Shown in pieces: positions 10,653 to 18,789 of a stretch of 64,000 bases of DNA; position 1 is the first letter of the stretch; the number at the start of each line of letters is the position of its first letter. A model generated the notes under the pieces. The model had not been told where the DNA came from. It worked only from the letters and a program-made list of their open reading frames with translations, and ran no database searches. The DNA is from Desulfovibrio psychrotolerans. GTDB taxonomy: Bacteria; Desulfobacterota; Desulfovibrionia; Desulfovibrionales; Desulfovibrionaceae. The translations under genes were made by a program, and so were the position numbers. The DNA is taken from assembly GCF_013340305.1 (NCBI RefSeq), contig NZ_BLVP01000006.1, forward strand, positions 124,001-188,000. Reading direction: 5' to 3'.

Positions 10653-11975
10653 ATGTCGGATACCACCAGCAAGCCCAAATCCCTGCCCAAGCATTCCGGC
10701 CCCTCCTTCAAGGACCAGGTGGCCGACCTGCTGCCGGAAGGCGGCAACCTGAACCTGTGCCTCACCTGCGGAGCCTGTTCCGCAGGCTGTCCCGCCACCG
10801 GGCTGGAAGGCATGGACCCCCGCAAATTCCTGCGCATGGCCGCCCTCGGCATGGACGAGGAACTCACGTCCACCCCGTGGGTGTGGATGTGCACCATGTG
10901 CACCCGCTGTGTGCACGTATGCCCCATGCGCATAAATATTCCCCAGCTGGTCTACCACGCCCGCAAAAGCTGGCCGGAAGAAAATAAGCCGCGCGGCATA
11001 GTAAATTCCTGCCTGCAAGCCTTCAAGAACGAAGGCTTCAGCGCCATGGGCGCAAGTTCAGACGATTTCCGCTTCGTGGTGGAAGACATGCTGGAAGAGG
11101 TGCGCGAGAACCAGCCCGGACAGGAAGACCTGCAAGCCCACGTAGACAGGCACGGTGCCGAGTACTTCCTCAACCAGAACTCGCGCGAACCGGTGACCGA
11201 GCCGGACGAAATGGCCCCCCTCTGGAAAATCCTGAACAAGGCGGGCTGCGACTGGACTTACGGCTCCGTGGGCTGGGCGGCAGAGAATTACTGCCTCTTC
11301 GCCGCAGACGATGAACGGTGGGAAGCCATGGTCCGCACCAAGATAAAGGCGGTGGAGGACCTTGGCTGCAAATACTGGCTGAACACGGAGTGAGGCCACG
11401 AACTGTACGCAGTCCGGTTCGGACTGCAAAAATTCAATATCAAGACAGACGTACAGATAGAATCCATCATCCGCCTTTACGCGCGCTGGGTGCGTGAAGG
11501 CAAGCTGTCCGTAAACTCCGACTGGAACAAGGACAACATCAAGTTCACCGTGCAGGACCCCTGCCAGCTGGTGCGCAAATCCTACGGAGACCCCGTGGCA
11601 GATGACCTCCGCTTCGTGGTCAAGGCGGTGGTGGGCGAAGACAACTTCATAGACATGTGGCCCAACAAGTCCAACAATTACTGCTGCGGCGGCGGGGGCG
11701 GGTTCCTGCAATCCGGCTTCCCGGAAGCCCGCCGCTACTACGGCAAGCGCAAGGATGAGCAGATTCGCAACACGGGCGCGCCTTACGTCATCGCGCCCTG
11801 CCACAACTGCCACTCGCAGATTCACGACCTGTCGGAATTCTACGGCGGCGGCTACCATGTGGTGCATCTGTGGACCCTCATCGCCCTGTCGCTGGGCATG
11901 CTCGGCGAAAACGAGCGGGAGTATCTGGGCGCGGACCTGTGCGACTGCGGGCTGTGCGAGACAAACGGCGAATAA
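10653..11975 (+). CDS. HdrC-HdrB fusion (heterodisulfide-reductase-like), selenoprotein with in-frame UGA
   Basis: Disulfide-side subunit of the Flx-Hdr complex. Reading through the TGA at 11391-11393 joins two open frames into one 440-residue protein with Sec at position 247. Residues 1-100 are HdrC-like with two [4Fe-4S] motifs (Cys36, 39, 42, 46 and Cys80, 83, 86, 90). The C-terminal half is HdrB-like: WLNTE[11 protein letters not shown] is the first CCG-type half, and DPCQLVRK ... NYCCGGGGG ... APCHNCHSQ (spacing C-x39-CC-x37-C-x2-C) is the second. Relatives have Cys in the ECGH motif. A perfect 8-bp hairpin (11409-11427) with loop GTT follows the UGA. Alternative: a nonsense mutation. 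Reading frame and homology continue exactly, and a second such UGA lies in the next gene, so Sec is much more likely. Confidence 0.88.
11391..11427 (+). promoter_or_regulatory. UGA selenocysteine codon with SECIS-like hairpin (HdrC-HdrB)
   Basis: The UGA is 11391-11393. GCAGTCCG (11409-11416) pairs perfectly with CGGACTGC (11420-11427), leaving the loop GTT. The apical loop starts 23 nt after the UGA and begins with G. Both fit the loose bacterial SECIS rule: a stem-loop roughly 16-37 nt downstream with G early in the loop. SelB binding is inference. Confidence 0.8.
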
Positions 11976-12010
11976 TCCCACGAACACGCTACCCACGCGG
12001 AGAGGAAGCC

Positions 12011-15000
12011 ATGATCGCAGCAAACGATGAAACTCCGGCCCCCCGGCACACCAAAGCCGTAGGCAATGCGGTGCAGGGTGCCGTCATGGTGGTGGGCGGC
12101 GGCATAGCAGGCATGCAGTCTGCGCTGGACCTCGCCAACGCCGGATTCAAAGTCTATCTGGTGGAGCGCAGCCCCGGCATCGGCGGCATGATGGCGCAAC
12201 TTGCCAAAACATACCCCACCAACGACTGCGCCCTCTGAATACTCTCACCCAAGCTGGTAGAGTGCGGTCGGCACTTGAACATAGAACTCATGCCCCTCAC
12301 CGAGGTGCAGAAGGTGGAAGGCGAAGAAGGCGACATGACCGTGCACCTGCGGCAGTCGCCCCGGTATGTTGACCCGGAAAAATGCATCGCCTGCGGCGAA
12401 TGCGCGCGCAAGTGTCCCAAAAAGGTGCCGGATGCCTTCAATGCGGGCCTGAATACCCGCAAGGCGGCCTACATCCTCTATGACCAGACCGTGCCGCTCA
12501 AATACGCGCTGGACGCGGAGCACTGCATCTACCTGCAAAAGGGCAAGTGCGGCGCGTGCGCCAAGGTCTGCCCGGCAGACGCCATCCGCTTTGACGATGC
12601 ACCGCGCGACCGGACCGTGCGCGTCGGCTCGGTGGTGCTCGCCCCCGGCACAGCCGTCTTCAACCCCGCCCCCTACGACAGTTACGCCTACTCCCGCATC
12701 CCGGACGTCATCACCAGTCTGGAATTTGAGCGCCTGCTTTCCGCCTCCGGCCCCTGTCAGGGGCATGTGCGGCGACCTTCAGACGCCACGGAACCCAGAC
12801 GCATCGCATGGCTGCAATGCGTGGGTTCACGCGCCAACAACCGCTGCGACAACGACTACTGTTCCAATGTCTGCTGCATGTACGCGCTGAAGCAGGCACT
12901 GGTCACGGCAGACCACGCGCAGGGGTCGGGACACGGGCAGGCCATCTTCTTCATGGACGTGCGCGCCCACAACAAGAGCTTTGAAGAATATTACCAGCAG
13001 GCGCAAAACAAGGGCGTGCGCACCCTCAGGGCGCGCCCCCACTCCCTGCTTCCCGGCGAGAACAACCGGGGAGTGGAGGTCGGCTACGTGGACGAGGCAG
13101 GCACCGCCCACACAGAGACCTTCGACCTCATGGTCCTTTCCGTGGGGCTGGAAGCCCCGCCGGAAGCCAAACGGCTGGCAGACCTGTTCCGCATAGAACT
13201 GGACCGCTGGAACTTTGCCGCGACCAATCCCTTCGATCCCGTACGCACCTCACGCAACGGTGTGTATGTGTGCGGCGGCTTTCAGGAGCCCAAAGACATT
13301 CCCCGCTCCGTCATGGAAGCCAGCGCGGCAGCCGCAGCCGCAGCCGCCACCGCCGTCCTTGCCCCCGCGCGCGGCACACAGGCTGCGGAACGCGCCCTGC
13401 CCCCGCAGACAGATGTGCAGGGCGAACCTCCCCGCATAGGCGTGTTCGTCTGCGCCTGCGGCATAAACATCTCCGGCGTCATAGACGTGCACACCCTTGC
13501 GGACTTCGCAGCCACCCTGCCCGGCGTGGTCTACACAGACAACAACATGTTCTCCTGCTCGCAGGATACGCAGGTGCTCATTGCACAGGCCATCCGCACC
13601 CACCGCTTAAACCGCGTGGTGGTGGCAGCCTGCACCCCGCGCACCCACGAACCGCTGTTCCGCAACACGCTGGAATCCGCAGGGCTGAACAAATACCTCT
13701 TCGTCATGGCAAACATCCGCAACCACGGCGCATGGGTGCATGCATCAGACCCGCAGGCCGCCACGCGCAAGGCCATGGATCAGGTGCATATGGCCGTGGC
13801 CAGCGCGCGCCATCTGGCCCCCCTGCGCGAGGTGGAACTGGGCGTCACCCCGGCGGCACTGGTGGCTGGCGGCGGCGTGGCAGGCATGACCGCCGCGCTG
13901 ACCATTGCCGATCAGGGCTTTCAGGTCCACCTTGTGGAACGCCGCCCGGTGCTGGGCGGCAACGCCCGCAGGCTGCGCGTGGCGCAGGGCAACCACCCCG
14001 TGGCCCCCTACCTCGCCGAACTGGAGGCCAGCGTCCGCGCCCATGAACACATCACCCTGCATCTGGAATCGGAAATAACGGCCATAGACGGGTTTGTCGG
14101 CAACTTCGTCACCAGCCTGCGCAGCGGCGCGCAGGAAACAACACAGCTGCGCCACGGCGCGGTGGTGCTGGCAACCGGCGGGCGCGGGCTGGAACCGGAA
14201 GGACTCTACGGCTACGGCACCCATCCAAACATCATGACCCACCAGCGCATAGACGCCGGATTCATGGACGGCAGCCTGAACCCCGCCCATCTCAACACGG
14301 CGGTGTTCATCCAGTGCGTCGGTTCGCGCGAGCCTTACCGCCCCTACTGTTCGCGCGTGTGCTGCACCCACACGGTGGAAAGCGCGCTGCACATCAAGCG
14401 CGAAAACCCGGACACCCGGGTCATCGTCCTCTACCGCGACATGCGCACCTACGGCCAGCGCGAGCTGCTCTACAAGGCGGCGCGTGAGGCAGGCGTCATC
14501 TTCTCCCGCTTCTCGCTGGAACACAGGCCGCAGGTGTCCGTGCGCGACAACGCCATCAGCGTCACCTTCCGCGACCATGTGCTCCAGCAGGACCTGACCG
14601 TGGAAGCGGACCTGCTGGGCCTCGCCTCTGCCATCATCGCCCCGGAAGACAACCCCCCGGCCCACATGGTCAAGGCCCCGGTCAGCGACGAAGGCTGGCT
14701 GGTGGAAGCCCACGCCAAACTGCGCCCGGTAGATTCCGTCACAGACGGCGTCTTCATCGCAGGGCTGGCCCAGTACCCCAAACCGCTGGAAGAAGCCGTC
14801 ACGCAGGCACGCGCCGCAGCCGCCCGCGCCACGGCAGTGCTCTGCCGCACGCACATGACGCTGGCGGGCACCGTGGCTGTCATCAACAAACGCAAATGCG
14901 TGGGCTGCGCGGTGTGCTGGCAGGTCTGCCCCTACAACGCCATCGCCCCGGATGATACGAACCGCGCCGAGGTCAACCCCGCCCTGTGCAAGGGCTGCGG

Positions 15001-15094
15001 GCTGTGCGTCGCCGCCTGCCGCTCGGGTGCGCCCGACCTGCAAGGATTCACCACACGCGACATCATGGCGCAGGTATCCGCCATGCTCGGATAG
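12011..15094 (+). CDS. hdrA: HdrA-type flavo-iron-sulfur protein, extended tandem form, selenoprotein with in-frame UGA
   Basis: Bifurcating flavin subunit of the Flx-Hdr complex. The ATG at 12011 follows AGAGGAAG. Reading through TGA at 12236-12238 gives 1027 residues, far longer than a standard HdrA (about 650). Residues 24-76 hold the first FAD fold ([20 protein letters not shown]) and the HdrA signature TNDCAL[11 protein letters not shown], with Sec at 76. [12 protein letters not shown] and CGACAKVCP follow. After an Ala-rich linker, a second HdrA unit begins ([19 protein letters not shown]) with another FAD fold ([20 protein letters not shown]), but without the CxxC/U cluster motif. The C-terminus has two ferredoxin motifs, [12 protein letters not shown] and [11 protein letters not shown]. 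So the tandem appears to have one cluster-bearing and one plain flavin half. It resembles fused HdrA and QmoB-like proteins. Confidence 0.9.
12236..12276 (+). promoter_or_regulatory. UGA selenocysteine codon with SECIS-like hairpin (HdrA)
   Basis: The UGA is 12236-12238. AGTGC (12261-12265) pairs with GCACT (12271-12275), with G12260-T12276 as a wobble. The loop GGTCG begins with GG, 27 nt after the UGA, as expected for a bacterial SECIS. A competing upstream hairpin (ACTCT 12241-12245 with AGAGT 12259-12263, plus inner ACC/GGT) is also possible. Confidence 0.7.
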
Positions 15095-15103
15095 GAGAAA
15101 GGC

Positions 15104-15658
15104 ATGAAAGAACCGGTTCCGTTCCAACCCCGTATCGTGGCCTTTTTCTGCCACTGGTGTTCCTACGGCGCGGCAGACCTTGCCGGGGTCAGCCGTCTGG
15201 AATACCCGGCAGATTTCCGTGCCGTGCGCATTCCCTGCACCGGCAGCATGAGCCCAAAATACATCCTGCACGCCCTGCGGCAGGGCGCGGACGGCGTGTG
15301 GGTTTCCGGCTGTCATCCCGGCGACTGTCACTACGCCACCGGCAACCTGCACGCCCGCAGGCGGCTGGAACTGCTCAAGAACATGCTCGCCTACATCGGC
15401 ATAGAAGAAGGCCGCATCCATTTTTCATGGATATCCTCGGCAGAGGCGCAAAAATTCCAGCAGATGGCCATTTCCGTGGTGGAATCGGTGCGGGCGCTCG
15501 GCCCGAACACCCGTCTGGTCAAAAGCATCCGCAACAACGCCATTCCGCCCATCCCGCCCTTTACCAACGGGAACGGATACGCGGATAACGGCTACACCCG
15601 CGGCGGCGCGCAAACCACCTCCGGCAATGCCGCAGGCGGCAGGGAGGAGCAGTCATGA
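15104..15658 (+). CDS. flxD: FlxD/MvhD-like [2Fe-2S] electron-transfer subunit
   Basis: Links the NADH-oxidising Flx part to HdrA, as MvhD links hydrogenase to Hdr in methanogens. The 184 residues open with RIVAFFCHWCSYGAADLAG (Cys16, Cys19), then RIPCTGSMSPKYILHALRQG and VSGCHPGDCHYATGN, the four or five conserved Cys of the family. The C-terminal 40 residues are Gly/Asn/Pro-rich, low in complexity and not part of the domain. It begins 9 nt after hdrA behind AGGAGAAAGG, and its stop overlaps the next start as ATGA. FlxD letters follow the usual gene naming; no biochemistry is visible here. Confidence 0.92.
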   Translation: MKEPVPFQPRIVAFFCHWCSYGAADLAGVSRLEYPADFRAVRIPCTGSMSPKYILHALRQGADGVWVSGCHPGDCHYATGNLHARRRLELLKNMLAYIGIEEGRIHFSWISSAEAQKFQQMAISVVESVRALGPNTRLVKSIRNNAIPPIPPFTNGNGYADNGYTRGGAQTTSGNAAGGREEQS

Positions 15659-16635
15659 TGCACCAGCGCACACAGGCCATCCGCGCCGCCGCCCGCAAAC
15701 TCCTTGCACAAGGCAGGGTGGATGTGGTCATCGGCTACACGCAGGGCACCATTCCCCTGCGCGCCCAGCCGTATCTGGCCTACACGCCGGAAGAATGCGA
15801 CAGGCTCATCTGGAGCAGCTTCTGCGGCGGCAACCTTGCCACCTTCGCCTCCGGGCGCACAGACCGCGTTGCCGTGGTGGCGCAGGGCTGCGTTTCGCGC
15901 AACCTGAACGGCCTCATCCACGAAAAACGCCTCCGGCGTGAGAACCTGTATGTCATCGGCGTGCCCTGTCTGGGCATGCTGGACCAGCGCAAGGTGGAGA
16001 CAAAAACCGCCGGACGCATCGTGGCAACGCTGGAAAACGACCCCGAAGAGGACATGGGCGAAATAACGGTCAGCGGCTGCGATGCTGCGGGCGAGTGCTT
16101 TACCGAACGCCTCAAGCGGCGCGATGTAAAGCGCGACAACTGCTACACCTGCATGCACCGCAACCCGGTCATCGCGGACGAGATGGTGGCTGAGCCCGTA
16201 ACCGAGACCGCCGGGGGCGACATAAACGCCGTTGCCGCCCCGTGGGAGCGGTTCGATGCCGAACGCCGCTGGGCGGAGTTCACCAAAACCTTCGAGGACT
16301 GCATCCGCTGCTACGCCTGCCGCGACATCTGCCCCCTGTGCTACTGCACCACCTGCTTCACGGACGAATCAGACCCCCAGTGGTGCGGCAAAACGCAGGA
16401 CCCGGCAGACGTGCAGACCTTCCACATCCTGCGCGCCTTCCACTGCGCGGGGCGCTGCACCGACTGCGGCGCGTGCGAAACAGCCTGCCCGCAGGGCATC
16501 CGCATGCGCCGCCTGACCAGCAAACTGGAAAAGGACGTGCGCACCCTGTGGGGGCACGACCCCGGCATGGACAGCGAGGCGGAACCGCCCCTCGCCACCT
16601 ACCGCCCGGACGATCCCCAAGAGCACTTCAAATAG
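15655..16635 (+). CDS. flxC: FlxC-like iron-sulfur subunit
   Basis: A 326-residue cytoplasmic Fe-S protein of the flx cluster. The N-terminal half (to about 190) has no ferredoxin motif but contains WSSFCGGNLATFA, VVAQGCVSRNLNGLI and IGVPCLGMLDQ, resembling the F420-hydrogenase-beta-like fold seen in FlxC and related proteins. NCYTCMHRNPV precedes a C-terminal cluster domain: DCIRCYACRDICPLCYCTTC and CTDCGACETACPQGI, giving at least two [4Fe-4S] sites with an excess of Cys. It overlaps flxD by ATGA and is followed 9 nt later by flxB. The exact electron path through it is unknown to me. Confidence 0.82.
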   Translation: MMHQRTQAIRAAARKLLAQGRVDVVIGYTQGTIPLRAQPYLAYTPEECDRLIWSSFCGGNLATFASGRTDRVAVVAQGCVSRNLNGLIHEKRLRRENLYVIGVPCLGMLDQRKVETKTAGRIVATLENDPEEDMGEITVSGCDAAGECFTERLKRRDVKRDNCYTCMHRNPVIADEMVAEPVTETAGGDINAVAAPWERFDAERRWAEFTKTFEDCIRCYACRDICPLCYCTTCFTDESDPQWCGKTQDPADVQTFHILRAFHCAGRCTDCGACETACPQGIRMRRLTSKLEKDVRTLWGHDPGMDSEAEPPLATYRPDDPQEHFK

Positions 16636-16644
16636 GAGGCAACC

Positions 16645-17679
16645 ATGCGACACCGTATACTCAGCAAGGACAGCCTCGCCGGATTTCTGGAAGAACTGCG
16701 GGCAGAATACACCGTTTTCGCCCCCCGGCAGGACACCAAGGTGCCCAGCAAAACCGTATGGAAAGAACTGCAGCAGGACGAGGTGCCGGATTTCCGCTTC
16801 GTGAACACCGACATGTCGCCCAAGCACTTCATGTTTCCGCAAAGCGAATGCATGCTGCGGTATGAAGACCCCGCAGCCCCCGTGCTCGCCCCCGTGGAGC
16901 ACGACAGCCGAAAGAGGCTGCTCCTGAACGTGCGCCCCTGCGATGCACGGGCCCTTGCCTTCATGGACACCGTGTTCTGTCAGGACCAGCGCACCAATGA
17001 TGCCTACTGGCAGGAAAAACGCAACCGCACCGTCATGGTGGGGCTTGCCTGCAACAACCCCTGCCCCACCTGTTTCTGCCATCAGGCAAACAGCGGCCCG
17101 CACGATGAAACAGGGCTGGACCTGCTGCTGGTGGACCTTGGCAACCGCCTGCTGGCAAAGCCCCTTACGGAGGCGGGCAAATCCATGGCTGCCGGGCTGC
17201 CCGATGCGGAGGAAGAAGACATCCTGCGCGGCAAAGAACTTATGCAGCGCGCCCACGAGGCCATGCCTCCGGTCATCGCCACAGACAATCTGGAACACCG
17301 CACCCTGCTGGAACTCTACAACCTGCCCTACTGGAAACGGGTGTGCGAAACCTGCATAAACTGCGGCACCTGCACCTTTGTGTGCCCCACCTGCCACTGC
17401 TTCGACATTCAGGATGAGACAACGCCCGACGGTGGCAAGGGCCGCCGCGTGCGTAACTGGGATTTCTGCATGGCCCCGCTGTTCACACTGCACACCTCCG
17501 GGCATAACCCGCGCGGCGAAAAGGCGGCACGGGTGCGGCAGCGGTTCATGCACAAATATAAATACATCCCCATGCGCCAACCGGCAGAGGTGGGCTGCGT
17601 GGGTTGCGGCCGCTGCGTGCGGCTGTGCCCCGTAAACATAGACATCCGCGATGTCATAAACGCCATGAATCAGGGCTGA
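16645..17679 (+). CDS. flxB: FlxB-like iron-sulfur subunit (sulfhydrogenase beta / AsrA family)
   Basis: A 344-residue protein that partners FlxA in moving electrons from NADH. The N-terminal 240 residues are the domain shared with archaeal sulfhydrogenase beta and anaerobic sulfite reductase subunit A, with LLNVRPCDARALAFMD and VGLACNNPCPTCFCHQANSG. The C-terminal ferredoxin domain has CETCINCGTCTFVCPTCHCF and GCVGCGRCVRLCPVNIDI, two [4Fe-4S] clusters. The ATG at 16645 follows AGGAGGC. Its position between flxC and flxA and its Cys pattern support the call. Alternative family names are HydB or AsrA. Confidence 0.87.
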   Translation: MRHRILSKDSLAGFLEELRAEYTVFAPRQDTKVPSKTVWKELQQDEVPDFRFVNTDMSPKHFMFPQSECMLRYEDPAAPVLAPVEHDSRKRLLLNVRPCDARALAFMDTVFCQDQRTNDAYWQEKRNRTVMVGLACNNPCPTCFCHQANSGPHDETGLDLLLVDLGNRLLAKPLTEAGKSMAAGLPDAEEEDILRGKELMQRAHEAMPPVIATDNLEHRTLLELYNLPYWKRVCETCINCGTCTFVCPTCHCFDIQDETTPDGGKGRRVRNWDFCMAPLFTLHTSGHNPRGEKAARVRQRFMHKYKYIPMRQPAEVGCVGCGRCVRLCPVNIDIRDVINAMNQG

Positions 17680-17826
17680 TGCCTGAACCGAATCCTCGCA
17701 GATTTCACGGCCCACGCGGCACAGGCAGCCGCAGACTCGGTTTCCGCAGGCCGCAAGCGCGCCGGGAGCAGTTTACAGCAACGCAGCAGATTGCCGTTTC
17801 CAACGGCCTGAAAGGGTACAAAGACC

Positions 17827-18666
17827 ATGCTGAACCCCTACCTCCCCTACCCCGTCCGCATTGCAGAGGTGCGCACGGAAACAGAGGATAAGACCCTGCG
17901 CACCTACGCGCTGGACTTCCTGCACGAACGCGATGCGGCAGCCTTCGCCTACCGTCCCGGCCAGTTTGCGGAACTTTCCGTGGCCGGTGCGGGAGAGGTT
18001 CCCATCGGCATTGCCTCCAGCCCCACGGAAGGCACCCGCCTGCTCTTCACCGTCTTCCGCGCGGGCACGGTCACATCGCGCCTGCACCAGATGCGCGAAG
18101 GCGACCTCATGGGCGTGCGTGGTCCGCTGGGCAACGGCTTCCCGCTGCAATCGCATGAAGGGAAGAACATCCTCATCGTGGCGGGCGGTTATGCCGTCAC
18201 CACGCTCCGGTCGGTCATGGTCTGGCTGCAACACCCGCAAAACCGCTCCCGCTTCGGCGAAGTGGATTTCGTCTACGGCGCGCGCACGCCGGGAATGCTG
18301 CTGTACCGGGATGAAATGAACGCATGGTCGCAGACCGCCGGGGTGCGCTGCCACATCACCGTGGACAGGGAAGCCCCCGGATGGACAGGCCTTACCGGAT
18401 TCGTGCCCGCCGTGGTGGAACAGCTGGCCCCCGACCCGCATAACGCCATTGCGCTGGTCTGCGGCCCCCCCGCCATGATCCGGTTCACCCAGCCCGTGCT
18501 TGATGCCCGTGGCTGGCAGGGCGACCAGATTTTCCTCTCGCTGGAAAACCGCATGAAGTGCGGCATAGGCATCTGCGGCCGCTGCAACGTGGGGCATCAG
18601 TATGTCTGCAAGGACGGCCCCGTGTTCAGCAAGGCCGAGCTGGACCTGCTGCCTGCGGAGTATTAG
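17827..18666 (+). CDS. flxA: FlxA, FAD/NAD(P)-binding subunit
   Basis: NADH dehydrogenase subunit of Flx-Hdr, related to the gamma subunit of sulfhydrogenase and to AsrB. The 279 residues show the ferredoxin-reductase-like flavin domain with AYRPGQFAELSVAGAGEVPI and GIASSPTEGTRL, and the nucleotide domain with GPLGNGFPL, ILIVAGGYAVTTLRSVM and ALVCGPPAMIRFTQPVL. The terminal CGICGRCNVGHQYVCKDGPVF gives four Cys for a [2Fe-2S]. It starts 147 nt after flxB, a gap with no gene that I can see. It ends the 13-gene block and is followed by a canonical terminator. Confidence 0.92.
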   Translation: MLNPYLPYPVRIAEVRTETEDKTLRTYALDFLHERDAAAFAYRPGQFAELSVAGAGEVPIGIASSPTEGTRLLFTVFRAGTVTSRLHQMREGDLMGVRGPLGNGFPLQSHEGKNILIVAGGYAVTTLRSVMVWLQHPQNRSRFGEVDFVYGARTPGMLLYRDEMNAWSQTAGVRCHITVDREAPGWTGLTGFVPAVVEQLAPDPHNAIALVCGPPAMIRFTQPVLDARGWQGDQIFLSLENRMKCGIGICGRCNVGHQYVCKDGPVFSKAELDLLPAEY

Positions 18667-18740
18667 CGGAACGGCTGCGCTTTCTTGCTGTCCACAAGCC
18701 ACCAAACTCCCTGAACTTCAGCTCATTTCTGCAAACAAAA

Positions 18741-18769
18741 ACGGACCGGCCCAAACCGGTCCGTTTTTT
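18741..18769 (+). terminator. Rho-independent terminator of the hdr-flx block
   Basis: Nine perfect pairs (18741-18749 with 18756-18764), a 6-nt loop and a T6 run at 18764-18769. It lies 75 nt after the flxA stop and just before the convergent chemoreceptor gene. Confidence 0.93.
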
Positions 18770-18789
18770 CTTTCAGATACCCCTTCTCT

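Noticed and set aside
11391-12238. Pseudogenes: hdrB and hdrA each broken by a nonsense codon
   Set aside because: Both stops are TGA at conserved Cys positions with hairpins at the right distance, both reading frames continue intact, and all surrounding subunits are intact. Selenocysteine explains the data better.
13745-15421. 558-codon minus-strand open frame opposite hdrA/flxD
   Set aside because: Composition is that of a shadow frame. The plus strand carries intact FAD and ferredoxin motifs over the same span.
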